DNA of 64,000 nt from Lentisphaerota bacterium (GTDB lineage Bacteria; Verrucomicrobiota; Lentisphaeria; Victivallales; Victivallaceae). The notes beneath the pieces were generated by a model that did not search any database, was not told the origin of the DNA, and worked only from the letters and a program-made list of their open reading frames with translations. Location of the stretch: NCBI GenBank assembly GCA_015061695.1, contig SUWA01000002.1, positions 1 through 64,000 of the forward strand, given 5' to 3'. Below are positions 38,588 to 49,110 of this stretch, piece after piece. How positions within the stretch are numbered: the first letter of the stretch is position 1; each line of letters begins with the position of its first letter. Made by a program: the position numbers and the translations under genes.

Positions 38588-41200
38588 TTATTCCACTGTT
38601 TCCGGTTCAACAGCCACCGGAGCCAGACATTCAAAGGTCAATTTACCTTCCGCAACATCGACTTTAAGCTCGCCGCCGGGAATAAGTTCACCCCCGATAA
38701 GCAGACGTGATACCGGTGTTTCCAGCTCGCGGATGACCGCCCGTTTCAGCGGACGCGCCCCGAATGCCGGATCAAAACCGCTTTCGACGATCAGCTCTTT
38801 AGCCGCAGAGGTAATATTGAATTTGATTTCATACTCCGCCAGCCGCTTACTGAAATGCTTCAGCTGAATATCCACAATTGCAATCATATCGGCCTTGCTC
38901 AACTGCCGGAAAATCAGCACTTCGTCAATACGGTTAAGAAACTCCGGCCGGAAATGCCGTTTGAGTTCATCCGTTACCATATCTTTGACTTCGTTGACCG
39001 CACCATGGTGTTCAAGGATCAGATGACTTGCCAGATTGCTGGTCATAATGATGATGGTATTTTTAAAGCTCACCACCCTGCCCTGCGAATCGGTAACACG
39101 ACCGTCCTCAAGAATTTGCAGCAAGATATTGAACACATCGCTGTGAGCTTTTTCTATTTCATCAAACAAAACCACCGAATACGGTTTGCGCCGTACCGCT
39201 TCGGTCAGCTGGCCGCCTTCTTCGTAGCCGACATATCCGGGAGGCGCCCCGATCAGGCGCGATACATTGTATTTTTCCATATATTCCGACATGTCGATTC
39301 TGACCACACTGCGCTCATCATCAAAAAGCTGTTCAGCCAAGGCCCGCGCCAATTCCGTTTTGCCGACCCCGGTGGGCCCGAGGAAGATAAACGAGGCGAT
39401 CGGCCGGTTGGGATCCTGCAAACCGGCTCTGGCCCGCAAAACCGCATCCGCCACCGCCTGCACGGCTTCGTCCTGACCGATAACACGCTCGTGCAGCGTA
39501 TCAGCAAGCTTCAGCAGTTTGGCTTTTTCGCTGGCCAGCAGTTTGCTGACCGGAATATGAGTCCAGCGACTGACGATATTGGCAATATCTTCGGCATCGA
39601 CTTCTTCCTTGAGCAACCGGCTGGAAGAACTGGTTTTGAGCTGTTCTTCGGCAGCTTTGATCTGTTTTTCAATGCCGGGAATCGTGCCATGCCGAAGTTC
39701 AGCCGCGCGGTTGAGGTCATAGTCGCGTTCAGCTTTCTCCAACTGTACGCGGGCCAATTCCAGCGATTCACGCAAATTCTGCAATCCGGTGATGGATTTT
39801 TTTTCATTTTCCCAGCGGGCGCGCAGTTCGGTGGCCTGACTTTTCAGCTCCGAGAGTTCGGCTTCCAACGCTTCGCGCCGTTTGATACTGGCAGTATCTT
39901 TATCTTTTTTCAGCCCGGTGATCTCGATTTCCAGTCGCATGATGCGCCGTTCGATCTCATCGATCTCGATGGGCGAACTTTCTATTTCAGTACGCAGCAC
40001 CGCCGCGGCTTCATCCACCAGGTCAATAGCTTTGTCGGGCAGAAAACGATCGGCAATGTATTTATCAGACAACACCGCCGCCGCCACCAGCGCACCATCC
40101 TGCAGATGGATTCCGTGATGCAGTTCGTAACGCTCCTTAAGCCCGCGCAGGATCGAAATCGTATCTTCGACCGAGGGCGGTTCCACCAGTACCGACTGAA
40201 AACGCCGTTCAAGTGCCGCATCTTTTTCTATGTATTTGCGGTATTCATCCAGCGTGGTAGCCCCAATGCAGTGCAACTCACCCCGCGCCAACATCGGCTT
40301 GAGCAAATTCCCGGCATCCATACTGCCTTCAGAAGCACCGGCACCAACCACGGTATGCAATTCATCAATAAACAGGATCACATTGCCGTTGGCACTGGTA
40401 ACTTCTTTAAGCACTGCTTTGAGCCGTTCTTCAAATTCTCCGCGATATTTGGCTCCGGCGATCAGACTGCCCATATCCAGCGCCACAAGTTTGCGGTTTT
40501 TCAAACTTTCCGGCACATCACCTTTGAAAATACGCAACGCCAACCCTTCCACGATGGCAGTTTTACCAACCCCGGGTTCACCGATCAAGACCGGATTGTT
40601 TTTGGTGCGGCGCGAAAGTATCTGCACCACCCGCCGGATCTCCTCATCGCGGCCGATGACCGGGTCGAGTTTTCCCCGTGCGGCTTGCAAGGTAAGGTCG
40701 CGCCCATACTTGTTCAAGGCATCGAACGTGCCTTCCGGGTCCGGTGAAGTTACGCGCTGATTGCCGCGAACACTCTGCAGAGCTTTGAGTACAGCATCAT
40801 AAGTAACCCCGCAATCACGGAGAATCCGCGCGGATTCACACTTGCACTTGATCAAAGCCAGCAGAATATGCTCCACGCTGACAAATTCATCTTTCATACC
40901 TGAAGCTATCTTACCGGATTCAACCAATACTTCGCTGAATTCCCGACTCTGATATAAATCGCCGTTGCCATTGCCGGAAAAGTGCGGTTCTTTGGCCAGA
41001 GCGGCGGCCACAACTTCCTGCAATTCAGCGGTGTTGATATTGAGTTTTTCCAGTAAACTGCCGGCCAAACCGTCCTGTTGCTCCAACAATGCTTTGAACA
41101 AATGCAAATCGCTCAAAGCCGTATGGCGCGATTCAACCGCCAGAGCCTGGGCTCCGGCAAGAGCTTCACGACTGCGATTGGTAAATTTTTCAATATTCAT
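38588..41200 (-). CDS. clpB: ATP-dependent chaperone ClpB
   Basis: [46 protein letters not shown], coiled-coil middle domain. Confidence 0.97.
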   Translation of the reverse strand: MNIEKFTNRSREALAGAQALAVESRHTALSDLHLFKALLEQQDGLAGSLLEKLNINTAELQEVVAAALAKEPHFSGNGNGDLYQSREFSEVLVESGKIASGMKDEFVSVEHILLALIKCKCESARILRDCGVTYDAVLKALQSVRGNQRVTSPDPEGTFDALNKYGRDLTLQAARGKLDPVIGRDEEIRRVVQILSRRTKNNPVLIGEPGVGKTAIVEGLALRIFKGDVPESLKNRKLVALDMGSLIAGAKYRGEFEERLKAVLKEVTSANGNVILFIDELHTVVGAGASEGSMDAGNLLKPMLARGELHCIGATTLDEYRKYIEKDAALERRFQSVLVEPPSVEDTISILRGLKERYELHHGIHLQDGALVAAAVLSDKYIADRFLPDKAIDLVDEAAAVLRTEIESSPIEIDEIERRIMRLEIEITGLKKDKDTASIKRREALEAELSELKSQATELRARWENEKKSITGLQNLRESLELARVQLEKAERDYDLNRAAELRHGTIPGIEKQIKAAEEQLKTSSSSRLLKEEVDAEDIANIVSRWTHIPVSKLLASEKAKLLKLADTLHERVIGQDEAVQAVADAVLRARAGLQDPNRPIASFIFLGPTGVGKTELARALAEQLFDDERSVVRIDMSEYMEKYNVSRLIGAPPGYVGYEEGGQLTEAVRRKPYSVVLFDEIEKAHSDVFNILLQILEDGRVTDSQGRVVSFKNTIIIMTSNLASHLILEHHGAVNEVKDMVTDELKRHFRPEFLNRIDEVLIFRQLSKADMIAIVDIQLKHFSKRLAEYEIKFNITSAAKELIVESGFDPAFGARPLKRAVIRELETPVSRLLIGGELIPGGELKVDVAEGKLTFECLAPVAVEPETVE

Positions 41201-41245
41201 GATCTACCTCCTTACGGTTTGTTTTTTTTGTTTACCGTTATCAAT

Positions 41246-41261
41246 AGCAATATGCGTGCCA
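41246..41261 (-). promoter_or_regulatory. Sigma-54 (-24/-12) promoter upstream of clpB
   Basis: Minus strand TGGCAC-GCATA-TTGCT, perfect match to TGGCAC-N5-TTGCW. Confidence 0.7.
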
Positions 41262-41363
41262 ACTTTTGGCACAAGCTCAAAAATTATCCAAAAAACAGCC
41301 ATTTGCGCCAAAATGGCCCAAGTGGATGCGTCAAATTGACCCGCAAAAAATGTAATAAATGAC

Positions 41364-41392
41364 TTGCATTTTTTTACAGACTATGATATAGT
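41364..41392 (+). promoter_or_regulatory. Sigma70-like promoter for zinc-ribbon protein gene
   Basis: TTGCAT-N17-TATAGT. Confidence 0.55.
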
Positions 41393-41430
41393 ACCAAATA
41401 GTTTCATAAAAAAACAGGATAAGCGCTTTT

Positions 41431-41805
41431 ATGCAACCCAATGAAAAAATTATTTGCCCGTTCTGCCATGAATCGAGCATAGCCAAAGCCAAGACCAAAC
41501 TCGACGGTTTTACACCGGTCGGAACAGTGCTGGTCTGTATGCTGTGCAATGCAGAACTCGCCGGGTTGGAGGAAGCATCGACTGAAAATACTACGACACC
41601 GGAAAGTCATAAACTGCAAGATCTGGGTGTGCTGCTCGGTGCAGCGCCTGCGGCTCGGGCGCGGCTGGCCGCCGCTGATGATGAAAAACGCTTCTGCAAA
41701 GATTGTGTTCACTTCCTGAAACACCCGTTTGTGGATCGGTGCGAGTTGGACAATCACCCGGTGGAAGCAATGAGTGATTGCGGGAATTTCCGGAAACGCG
41801 ATTGA
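41431..41805 (+). CDS. Hypothetical cysteine-rich (zinc-ribbon-like) protein
   Basis: Two Cys clusters: CPFC...CMLC and CKDC...C...C. Confidence 0.65.
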   Translation: MQPNEKIICPFCHESSIAKAKTKLDGFTPVGTVLVCMLCNAELAGLEEASTENTTTPESHKLQDLGVLLGAAPAARARLAAADDEKRFCKDCVHFLKHPFVDRCELDNHPVEAMSDCGNFRKRD

Positions 41806-41851
41806 AAAATTCCCCACGACTGATAATAAAACTTATTTTACGGATAAAAAA

Positions 41852-42331
41852 ATGAAAGATCGTTTGCTTAATATACTCGAACGCAATGCCGCTTTAAGCA
41901 TTGAAGAATTAGCCATCCGCCTCGGCTGCGACGCCGACAGTGTGCGACTGGCTATAAATGAACTGGTAGCCGACCGCAAGATCATCGGTTACAAAGCGAT
42001 CCTGCCGGAAAACAGTACCTCCAAACAGGTTCAGGCTTTGATCGAAGTCAAGATCGCTCCCCGCCGCGAAGGTGGATTTGATACTCCGGCCAAACGAATC
42101 GCCCTCTTTCCGGAAGTTACCGATCTGGCACTGGTTTCCGGCTCTTGCGACCTTTTTGTCAGCGTGCGCGGCGATTCATTGCAGGAAGTTGCCGCCTTTA
42201 TTGCCGAAAAACTGGCCACCATCGACGGAGTGATTGCCACATCTACGACTTTCCAACTCAAGCAATACAAGGTTTCCGGCCGCTTGCTTGACGATCAGGA
42301 AAGTACCGAACGTCTGGCTGTTTGTCCGTAA
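41852..42331 (+). CDS. Lrp/AsnC-family transcriptional regulator
   Basis: N-terminal HTH (LLNILERNAALSIEELAIRLG) and AsnC-type ligand domain (VTDLALVSGSCDLFVSVRG). Confidence 0.85.
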   Translation: MKDRLLNILERNAALSIEELAIRLGCDADSVRLAINELVADRKIIGYKAILPENSTSKQVQALIEVKIAPRREGGFDTPAKRIALFPEVTDLALVSGSCDLFVSVRGDSLQEVAAFIAEKLATIDGVIATSTTFQLKQYKVSGRLLDDQESTERLAVCP

Positions 42332-42591
42332 AAAACTTTACAGCCTGCGACTTGCAAGGTCCTTGCCGAAAAACTCCCGGCAACCAGCCTCAAACAGTGT
42401 TTCAGGCCCGTAAACAGGTATTTTTGTACAAAATTGGCCGATAATGATGCAAAAATCGCATTTTTTGCAGAAAAAAATTTGCATAAAAACAAATAACAAA
42501 TTACTTTAAGGAAAACTGAACAACACGGTTTAGCAGATTTGCTGACACTTGTTTTTCAAAAGATATTGAATATATCAGAGGAGAAGATAAT

Positions 42592-43785
42592 ATGAGTAAT
42601 TGCATCGAAAATTTTTCAGCAGAGTCATTCATAGTTGCTCCCGTAAGAGATTTGCCCAAGAGCGGCATCCGCGAATTTTTTGATCTGGTAGCCGGCCGCA
42701 GCGATGTTATTTCGCTGGGCGTGGGCGAACCGGACTTTACCACGCCGTGGAACATCCGCGAGAGCGCCATCTATTCGCTCGAAGCCGGCCATACATCCTA
42801 CACCTCCAACGCTGGCTTGCCGGCTTTGCGCAAAGCCATCTGCGATTACCTCGGCAAATATTATAATGTAAACTACGATCCGGCACATGAGTGTCTGGTA
42901 ACGATCGGCGTCAGCGAAGCGCTGGATCTGGCCATGCGCGCACTCATCAATCCGGGTGACGAAGTTATTTACACCTCGCCCTGCTTTGTTTCTTACCCGG
43001 CGGAAGTGCTGATGGCACGCGGAGTGCCGGTACCGCTGGTAACGCGAGACTGCGATAACTTCAGTGTCGATCCGGCCGAATTGCGCAAACTCATCACGCC
43101 TAAAAGCAAAGTCCTGCTGCTGAATTTTCCCTGCAATCCCACCGGAGCGATTGCGCCGGAAGCGGTTTTGCGTGAAATCGCCGATATAGCCAAAGAAAAC
43201 AACCTGATCGTCATTACCGACGAAATTTACTCCGAACTGGTCTACGACGATTGCAAACATGTATCCATTGCCTCGTTCCCGGGCATGAAAGAACGCACGA
43301 TCTTCCTGCACGGATTTTCCAAAGCCTTTGCCATGACCGGATTCCGCATCGGCTATGTGTGCGGGCCGCAAGTTATTATGGATGCCATGTACAAGATCCA
43401 TCAATACGCGATCATGTGCGCACCGATCACCGCGCAGGAAGCCGCATTGGAAGCGCTCAAATCCGCCCGCAAAGACATGCTCCGGATGCGCGACAGTTAC
43501 TGGGAACGGCGCAATATCATCGTCCACGGCTTGCGCAACGCCGGTTTGGAGTGCGTAATGCCGCAAGGCGCCTTTTACTCGTTTCCGTCGATCAAATCCA
43601 CCGGCATGACCAGCCGTGAATTTGCCGAAGGTCTGCTTAAAGAAGAAAGCGTGGCCGTAGTGCCGGGTTCAGCGTTCGGCCCCGGCGGCGAAGGCTATGT
43701 ACGCGCCTGTTACGCCACCGCCGAAGATCAGATCATCGAAGCCCTGAAGCGAATCAAGCGTTTTGTTGCCCAAAACAGTAAGTAA
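42592..43785 (+). CDS. Class I/II aminotransferase
   Basis: ISLGVGEPDFTTPWNIRE, NFPCNPTGA, ITDEIYSELVYD, HGFSKAFAMTGFRIGY (PLP Lys). Confidence 0.93.
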   Translation: MSNCIENFSAESFIVAPVRDLPKSGIREFFDLVAGRSDVISLGVGEPDFTTPWNIRESAIYSLEAGHTSYTSNAGLPALRKAICDYLGKYYNVNYDPAHECLVTIGVSEALDLAMRALINPGDEVIYTSPCFVSYPAEVLMARGVPVPLVTRDCDNFSVDPAELRKLITPKSKVLLLNFPCNPTGAIAPEAVLREIADIAKENNLIVITDEIYSELVYDDCKHVSIASFPGMKERTIFLHGFSKAFAMTGFRIGYVCGPQVIMDAMYKIHQYAIMCAPITAQEAALEALKSARKDMLRMRDSYWERRNIIVHGLRNAGLECVMPQGAFYSFPSIKSTGMTSREFAEGLLKEESVAVVPGSAFGPGGEGYVRACYATAEDQIIEALKRIKRFVAQNSK

Positions 43786-43799
43786 TTTAAGTTTGTAGC

Positions 43800-43836
43800 A
43801 AAAAGCGGCAGAGAAGTAAATCACTGCCGCTTTTTT
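43800..43836. terminator. Terminator after aminotransferase gene
   Basis: AAAAAGCGGCAG...CTGCCGCTTTTTT. Confidence 0.8.
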
Positions 43837-43842
43837 ATGGTT

Positions 43843-44661
43843 TTATTCATAGAATATTTTTTCACTCAAACGCTTGAGTGCAGCTTGGGCTTCCGGCACT
43901 GTCCCGGCGGCATTACGGTACAACTCAATGGCTTTAGCGGTGTCTTGCGGCACGCCGATGCCTTTTTCGTAACAGAACCCCAGCATATAACAAGAATAAA
44001 CTTCGCCTTGGGCGGCGGCTTTGGTCCACAAATTAGCGGCTTCGGCGCGGTCTTGCTTTATTCCCCAACCGTTATAATAACATACGCCCAGCATATATTG
44101 AGCTTCCGGAAGATCCTTTACTGCCGCCTGACGGAAATATTTTACAGCTTCGCCATAGTCAATTTGCACTCCCAGCCCCAGATAATAGCAGCGCCCCAGC
44201 GCGAATTGAGCATCGGCATTACCCTTTGCCGCCGCCTGACGGAAGCAGTTTACCGCTTCAGCGTGATCTTTATTTACGCCACGCCCTTCACAGTAACACA
44301 CCCCCAACATATATTGAGCATCCGGAAAACCTTGTTCCGCAGCCTGCTTAAAGTATTTTACCGCTTGGCTGTAATCCTGTTTTACTCCATTGCCGTTATA
44401 AAACTGCAAGCCGCAATTATATTGCCCCTCCGGAGTATCAAGAACACCTTTTTGCGATACAGTGCAAAATCTGTAAAAACACCCCTGTCCGACTGTTACA
44501 TTCACGATCAGATAAACAAAACTTAATCCCCACAGAAAATTCAGAAATTTTAAGATTTTACGGCGCAGAGCCTTCTTTCTGATCGGATATCCGCATTGCG
44601 GACAAACTTCTGCTGATTCAGAAATTACCACCCCGCACTCCGGGCATTTTATCATAGCCAT
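43843..44661 (-). CDS. Sel1-repeat protein with N-terminal zinc ribbon and TM segment
   Basis: IKCPECGVVISESAEVCPQCGYPI then TM then repeated A-Q-Y-x-L-G-x-C-Y-x-x-G-x-G-V units. Confidence 0.88.
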   Translation of the reverse strand: MAMIKCPECGVVISESAEVCPQCGYPIRKKALRRKILKFLNFLWGLSFVYLIVNVTVGQGCFYRFCTVSQKGVLDTPEGQYNCGLQFYNGNGVKQDYSQAVKYFKQAAEQGFPDAQYMLGVCYCEGRGVNKDHAEAVNCFRQAAAKGNADAQFALGRCYYLGLGVQIDYGEAVKYFRQAAVKDLPEAQYMLGVCYYNGWGIKQDRAEAANLWTKAAAQGEVYSCYMLGFCYEKGIGVPQDTAKAIELYRNAAGTVPEAQAALKRLSEKIFYE

Positions 44662-44665
44662 CGCT

Positions 44666-45397
44666 TTAACTTCCCAGCATCCGCAACAGTTCCCGCAATG
44701 TTTCGACTTCCCGATCACGGATAAAATCAATAAATTTTTCCGGAACACTATGCGATTCTTCTAAAATTGAAATGTATTCTGAACGTAATACAGGCGGAAT
44801 AATCGTTACCGGGAATCCATGACGGAGCAGAATCAAATTCATCAGCAATCTGGCAACCCGACCGTTACCGTCGATAAAAGGGTGAATAAAAACAAAACGG
44901 CGATGTGCTTCAGCAGCCAATTCCACCGGATGCAGTAATGACTCTGACTCATTGACCCACGCAATAAACTCATCCATCAAACCGGTTATTTTTTCCGGTG
45001 CCGGCAATGGGTAATGGCTGCCGCTGATAAACACCCGCACTCTGCGATACTCCCCGGCATTGACCGGATCTATGCGTTTGTAAAAAAGCTCATGCAATTT
45101 GCAAATATCAACAGCGGTCAAATCTTTATCTGTTGCCATGGAATGTATATAATCATACGCATCGGCATGGCCCAGCGCCTCATAAACCTCTTGCAGCGGC
45201 TTACCATGCACGGTAAGTCCATCTTCAAGAATAACCTTGGTTTCAGATTCAGTTAAACTGTTACCTTCCAAGGCATTACTCGACCAGGTAAGCCCTACTC
45301 TGTAAAATTTGCGCAGAGAGTCCAAAGTCTCAATCGGAAAAGGACGGAATTTATCCAATTCCAATTTCAGTTTATCGCATAAATCAAACTGTGACAT
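44666..45397 (-). CDS. Fic-domain protein (putative AMPylator, class II self-inhibited)
   Basis: HPFIDGNGRVARLLMN motif; N-terminal inhibitory motif SNALEGN. Confidence 0.9.
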   Translation of the reverse strand: MSQFDLCDKLKLELDKFRPFPIETLDSLRKFYRVGLTWSSNALEGNSLTESETKVILEDGLTVHGKPLQEVYEALGHADAYDYIHSMATDKDLTAVDICKLHELFYKRIDPVNAGEYRRVRVFISGSHYPLPAPEKITGLMDEFIAWVNESESLLHPVELAAEAHRRFVFIHPFIDGNGRVARLLMNLILLRHGFPVTIIPPVLRSEYISILEESHSVPEKFIDFIRDREVETLRELLRMLGS

Positions 45398-45472
45398 TTT
45401 TTCACTCCATTATTACTTACTCTTAATATACATTTAACGGAGTTTTTTACAAATATCTTGTTTGCAAACCTA

Positions 45473-45519
45473 CAAAAAAACAACGGTACTTCCCGTATAT
45501 CAGGAAAATACCGTTGTTG
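45473..45519 (-). terminator. Terminator after second nagB-like gene
   Basis: Minus strand CAACGGTATTTTCC...GGGAAGTACCGTTGTTTTTTT. Confidence 0.75.
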
Positions 45520-45555
45520 GATTCAATCCAAGCCTTGCGGCTTTTCAGCAATGAG

Positions 45556-46299
45556 TTACTTGCTCAATTTGGAAGCACTGGCTTCGTCGAGGAAGGTAAC
45601 GCAATGCGGATGGTTCTGCAGGATCGAAGCCGGGCAGGTGTTGGTGACCGGACCTTCGATCATGTTCTTGATCGCTTCGGCCTTGCGTTCGTCCGGAACA
45701 ACGTTGACGATGACCTTGCTCTTGCAGATCTGCGGCACGCTCATGCTGAACGCATGGGTGGGAACAGCGTCGAAAGTGGGGAACCAGCCTTCGCCCAGCT
45801 GCTGATTGCGGCAGGCATCATCCAGTTTCACAACCAGGAACGCTTCGTCGGTATCAAAGTCAGCCGGCGGGTCATTGAACGCAATGTGGCCGTTTTCGCC
45901 AACGCCGATAAAGGCGATGTCGACCGGGTGATCGGCCAGAACTTTCTTCATCTTGGCACAGAAAGCAGCCGGATCATCGGTGTCGCCTTCGACAAAGTAA
46001 ACCGCAGCCAGTTCGCAGGGCAGTTTGTCGATGAGGTTTTCACGCAGATTCAGGCGGAAACCAGCCTTGTGGCCTTTGGGCAGACCAATGTATTCATCAA
46101 GGTGGAACAGGGTGACTTTGGACCAGTCGATGCCCGGTTCCTGCACCAGAAAGCTCATCATTTCAAACTGGCTCGGGGCGGTCGCGGCGATCATGTTGAC
46201 CGCGCCTTTTTCAGCCAATACTTTACGCAGCACTTCGGCACCGTAAGCGGCTGCCGCCTTGCTCATTTCGGTCTTGTTCTTGAGAACTTTGACTTCCAT
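45556..46299 (-). CDS. NagB-like glucosamine-6-phosphate isomerase/deaminase paralog
   Basis: LFHLDEYIGLPKGH, GVGENGHIAFNDPPADF. Confidence 0.82.
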   Translation of the reverse strand: MEVKVLKNKTEMSKAAAAYGAEVLRKVLAEKGAVNMIAATAPSQFEMMSFLVQEPGIDWSKVTLFHLDEYIGLPKGHKAGFRLNLRENLIDKLPCELAAVYFVEGDTDDPAAFCAKMKKVLADHPVDIAFIGVGENGHIAFNDPPADFDTDEAFLVVKLDDACRNQQLGEGWFPTFDAVPTHAFSMSVPQICKSKVIVNVVPDERKAEAIKNMIEGPVTNTCPASILQNHPHCVTFLDEASASKLSK

Positions 46300-46454
46300 T
46301 TTTCCACCTTCTTCTTTTTATGAATGGATTTTTATACAATTTTCCGCTGAACCGATTCAGCGTGTAAAACATAACAACTAAATATACATCAAAAATGCTT
46401 TTATTACAAGTTTACAGCGTAAAAAATCCGGCTTTTTAGGTAGGCAACAATAAA

Positions 46455-47855
46455 TCAGATGCGCCGGATCAAAATTGCCGTACGGTCGTCGTGCTGCTCG
46501 GGTTCAAAATCATTCACTGCTTCCAGCAAGCCATCCAAAACTTCTTCGGCGCTCATGTTAGCTGCGCAGCGGCTTTCAAACTCATCAGCCAGTTTATCCA
46601 CTCCAAACTCTTCGGATTTTACATCCAGCGCTTCAGTTATACCGTCGCTGTAAAGCAAGACCGACATTCCCGGAGGCATCTGCAGACAAATCGTATCAAA
46701 CGTGGCAAACTCATCCGGCAAAATCCCCACCCCGGTACCGTCCGGATAAAGCCGCCGGATATGATTACGGATAAAGTAGATCAATTCAGTGTGCCCTGCC
46801 CGCGCATATTCTATAAGGCCGTGTTTTTTATCCAGCAAACAGCAGCCGAGAGTAACAAAACGCTCATCATCAGTATCGCGGTACAAGTTGCGGTTGACTT
46901 CGCGCAACATATCCTCCAGCGTGGTAAAATGATCCACCGCCGCCCGGATAAAACTGCGGGTCATAGAAGCCAGCAAACATGCCGGCACCCCTTTACCGCA
47001 CGCATCGCCCATAACGATCAGCAGCCGGTCATCGTCAATACGCACAAAGTCATAAAAATCGCCATTGACCTCTTTGGCCGAACTGGTTTTGGCGTAAACC
47101 GAAAATGTTCCCCAATCCGGCACTGAATCCGGCAGCAGCGATGCCTGCAACTTGCGGGCAAATCCCAACTCCTGATTCAGCCGTTCCTGCGCACTGCGTA
47201 TTTTGTATGAATCCTCCAGATCCATGATCAAGCGAACCTGCGAAGCGGCAAACTGCAGTTGGGACATTTTTTCCTGATCGAAACGCCCCCAACTGCTGCC
47301 GCCCGTGGCGCAGATCACCCCGGCTAACTCATCATTGCGGAATACCGGTACCGCCATCACCTGTTCCGGCAGCAGTTCCATAGGGAACTCGCTCAAGTGT
47401 TCATCGTGTCTGGCATTGGGCAGCAGGATGGCCCGTTTGCGGGCGGCAGTGCGCCCGATGAACCCCTCGCCGATAGCAATTTCCTCTTCAGCTAAAGCCT
47501 GCCGGAAAAACTCCGGAGCAGCATCTTTATCCATAGTAATAGTGTGTTCCGAGAGCTGATAAGGCCCATGCACACCGGCCACCCAGAGAATATTATCTTC
47601 CACGCGGTAAATGCAAACCGCTTCGGCCATGATCATTTCAGCAATATGTTTGGCCGCCTGATACATGGAGTCGGAAAGTTTGTCATTGGAGCGCAAACTG
47701 CGCGAAAAAAGATCCAGAAAGTGGTCTATTTCGGTCTGCTGGCGTATCACTTGTGCCAAATGTCCCCCGCGCCTCCGCCATGCAATAATCAGAATCAAAA
47801 CAATTATCAGAAACAAAAGGCTCATTATGCCCAAAGTGATATTAACGTTATTCAT
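46455..47855 (-). CDS. GAF-domain SpoIIE/PP2C-type serine phosphatase
   Basis: N-terminal TM, GAF-like region, GDFYDFVRIDDDRLLIVMGDACGKGVPACLLAS, LYSDGITEALD. Confidence 0.88.
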   Translation of the reverse strand: MNNVNITLGIMSLLFLIIVLILIIAWRRRGGHLAQVIRQQTEIDHFLDLFSRSLRSNDKLSDSMYQAAKHIAEMIMAEAVCIYRVEDNILWVAGVHGPYQLSEHTITMDKDAAPEFFRQALAEEEIAIGEGFIGRTAARKRAILLPNARHDEHLSEFPMELLPEQVMAVPVFRNDELAGVICATGGSSWGRFDQEKMSQLQFAASQVRLIMDLEDSYKIRSAQERLNQELGFARKLQASLLPDSVPDWGTFSVYAKTSSAKEVNGDFYDFVRIDDDRLLIVMGDACGKGVPACLLASMTRSFIRAAVDHFTTLEDMLREVNRNLYRDTDDERFVTLGCCLLDKKHGLIEYARAGHTELIYFIRNHIRRLYPDGTGVGILPDEFATFDTICLQMPPGMSVLLYSDGITEALDVKSEEFGVDKLADEFESRCAANMSAEEVLDGLLEAVNDFEPEQHDDRTAILIRRI

Positions 47856-48027
47856 AATTCTAAATAACTCTCTTCTGCCGCTGACGGTTTACCGGGTGAA
47901 GCCGCTTTGAAAAAAAACCGCCATTTTCTGCTCTACATTTTTTCCATATATTGATAACATAACACAACAAATAACAAACTGCAAAAGTTTTTTTACATTT
48001 TTTACAGAACAGAAAGCATTTTTTTTC

Positions 48028-48055
48028 TTGAAATCATGCTCTTTTATACTATATT
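48028..48055 (+). promoter_or_regulatory. Sigma70-like promoter for NDK-like gene
   Basis: TTGAAA-N16-TATATT. Confidence 0.5.
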
Positions 48056-48094
48056 ATGAGCCAGACAATAGTGTAATCAAGGAGTTTTTGGTAA

Positions 48095-49093
48095 ATGAGT
48101 GAAACTGTTCTTATCGTATTTTCGCCCTGTGCAGTGGAGCGGAAACTGTCCGGAGTGATGCTGTCGCGCCTGATGAGTCGCGGCAAACTGGAACTGGACG
48201 CGGCTCAATTGATAAAACTTACCGCCGATGATCAAGCAAAACTTACCGCCGTTATGCCCGAAGCCGCCAACTGGGATATTGCAAACAGCGCTGCAATGGT
48301 CTGCCTGTTGACCGGAGAAAATGCTGCTGCGAACATTCAAGCGTTGCTGCCGGAATTGAATTTTTCGCTGGGCAGCAACTTATTGGCTTGCTCGGCTGAT
48401 CGTGCTGCCATGGCAGCGATCGCCTCGATCGCCGACCGCAATAATCTGCTGGCCGCGGCTCCGGCCGCCGGCGAAGAACGCACATTGCTGATCATCAAAC
48501 CGGAAAATTTCCGGGCGCCCAGTGTCCGCCCCGGAGCCATCCTGGATATGCTTATGAGCCTTGACCTCAAGTGGATCGGGTGCAAAGTCCATGGCATGAC
48601 CATTGCCGATGCTTTGGAGTTTTACGGTCCGGTCCGTCAGGCGCTGCGCAGCAAGCTCGGACCTAAAATCGGAACTAAAGCACTGGCCACAGTGGAAAAT
48701 GAGTTTGAATTCAAATTTGATTCCGATGCCGCCGACCGGCTGATCGAAACCGTTGGCAATGGTTTTGCAGACGATCAATTTGAACAGATCGTTGAATTTA
48801 TGGCCGGCAAGCGCCCATCGCAAGTGCCGGAATCCGAGCAACATCTGCCCGGCGGCGCCAAGTGCATGGTGCTGATTTTTGACGGGGTGGATGCGGTTGC
48901 CAAGATCCGTACCATCCTCGGGCCGACCAACCCGGCCCAAGCCACCGGCGGCACCGTTCGCTATGACTTTGGCACCAATATCATGGTCAATGCGTCCCAT
49001 GCATCGGATTCGGTCGAAAGTTTCCAGCGCGAAGGCCGTATTGTCCGGGTGGAAGAAAATGATTTAAGCCAACTTGCTTCTGCATTGGCTTGA
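48095..49093 (+). CDS. Extended nucleoside diphosphate kinase-like protein, possible tandem NDK domains
   Basis: LLIIKPENF, GPTNPAQATGGTVRYDFG, VNASHASDSVESFQRE (active-site His); N-terminal TVLIVFSPCAVERKLSGVMLSRL resembles a second NDK start. Confidence 0.75.
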   Translation: MSETVLIVFSPCAVERKLSGVMLSRLMSRGKLELDAAQLIKLTADDQAKLTAVMPEAANWDIANSAAMVCLLTGENAAANIQALLPELNFSLGSNLLACSADRAAMAAIASIADRNNLLAAAPAAGEERTLLIIKPENFRAPSVRPGAILDMLMSLDLKWIGCKVHGMTIADALEFYGPVRQALRSKLGPKIGTKALATVENEFEFKFDSDAADRLIETVGNGFADDQFEQIVEFMAGKRPSQVPESEQHLPGGAKCMVLIFDGVDAVAKIRTILGPTNPAQATGGTVRYDFGTNIMVNASHASDSVESFQREGRIVRVEENDLSQLASALA

Positions 49094-49110
49094 TCCAACC
49101 GCATAAAAAA

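Noticed and set aside
38855-40747. 630-aa plus-strand ORF antisense to clpB
   Set aside because: Shadow ORF; ClpB on the other strand is unambiguous.
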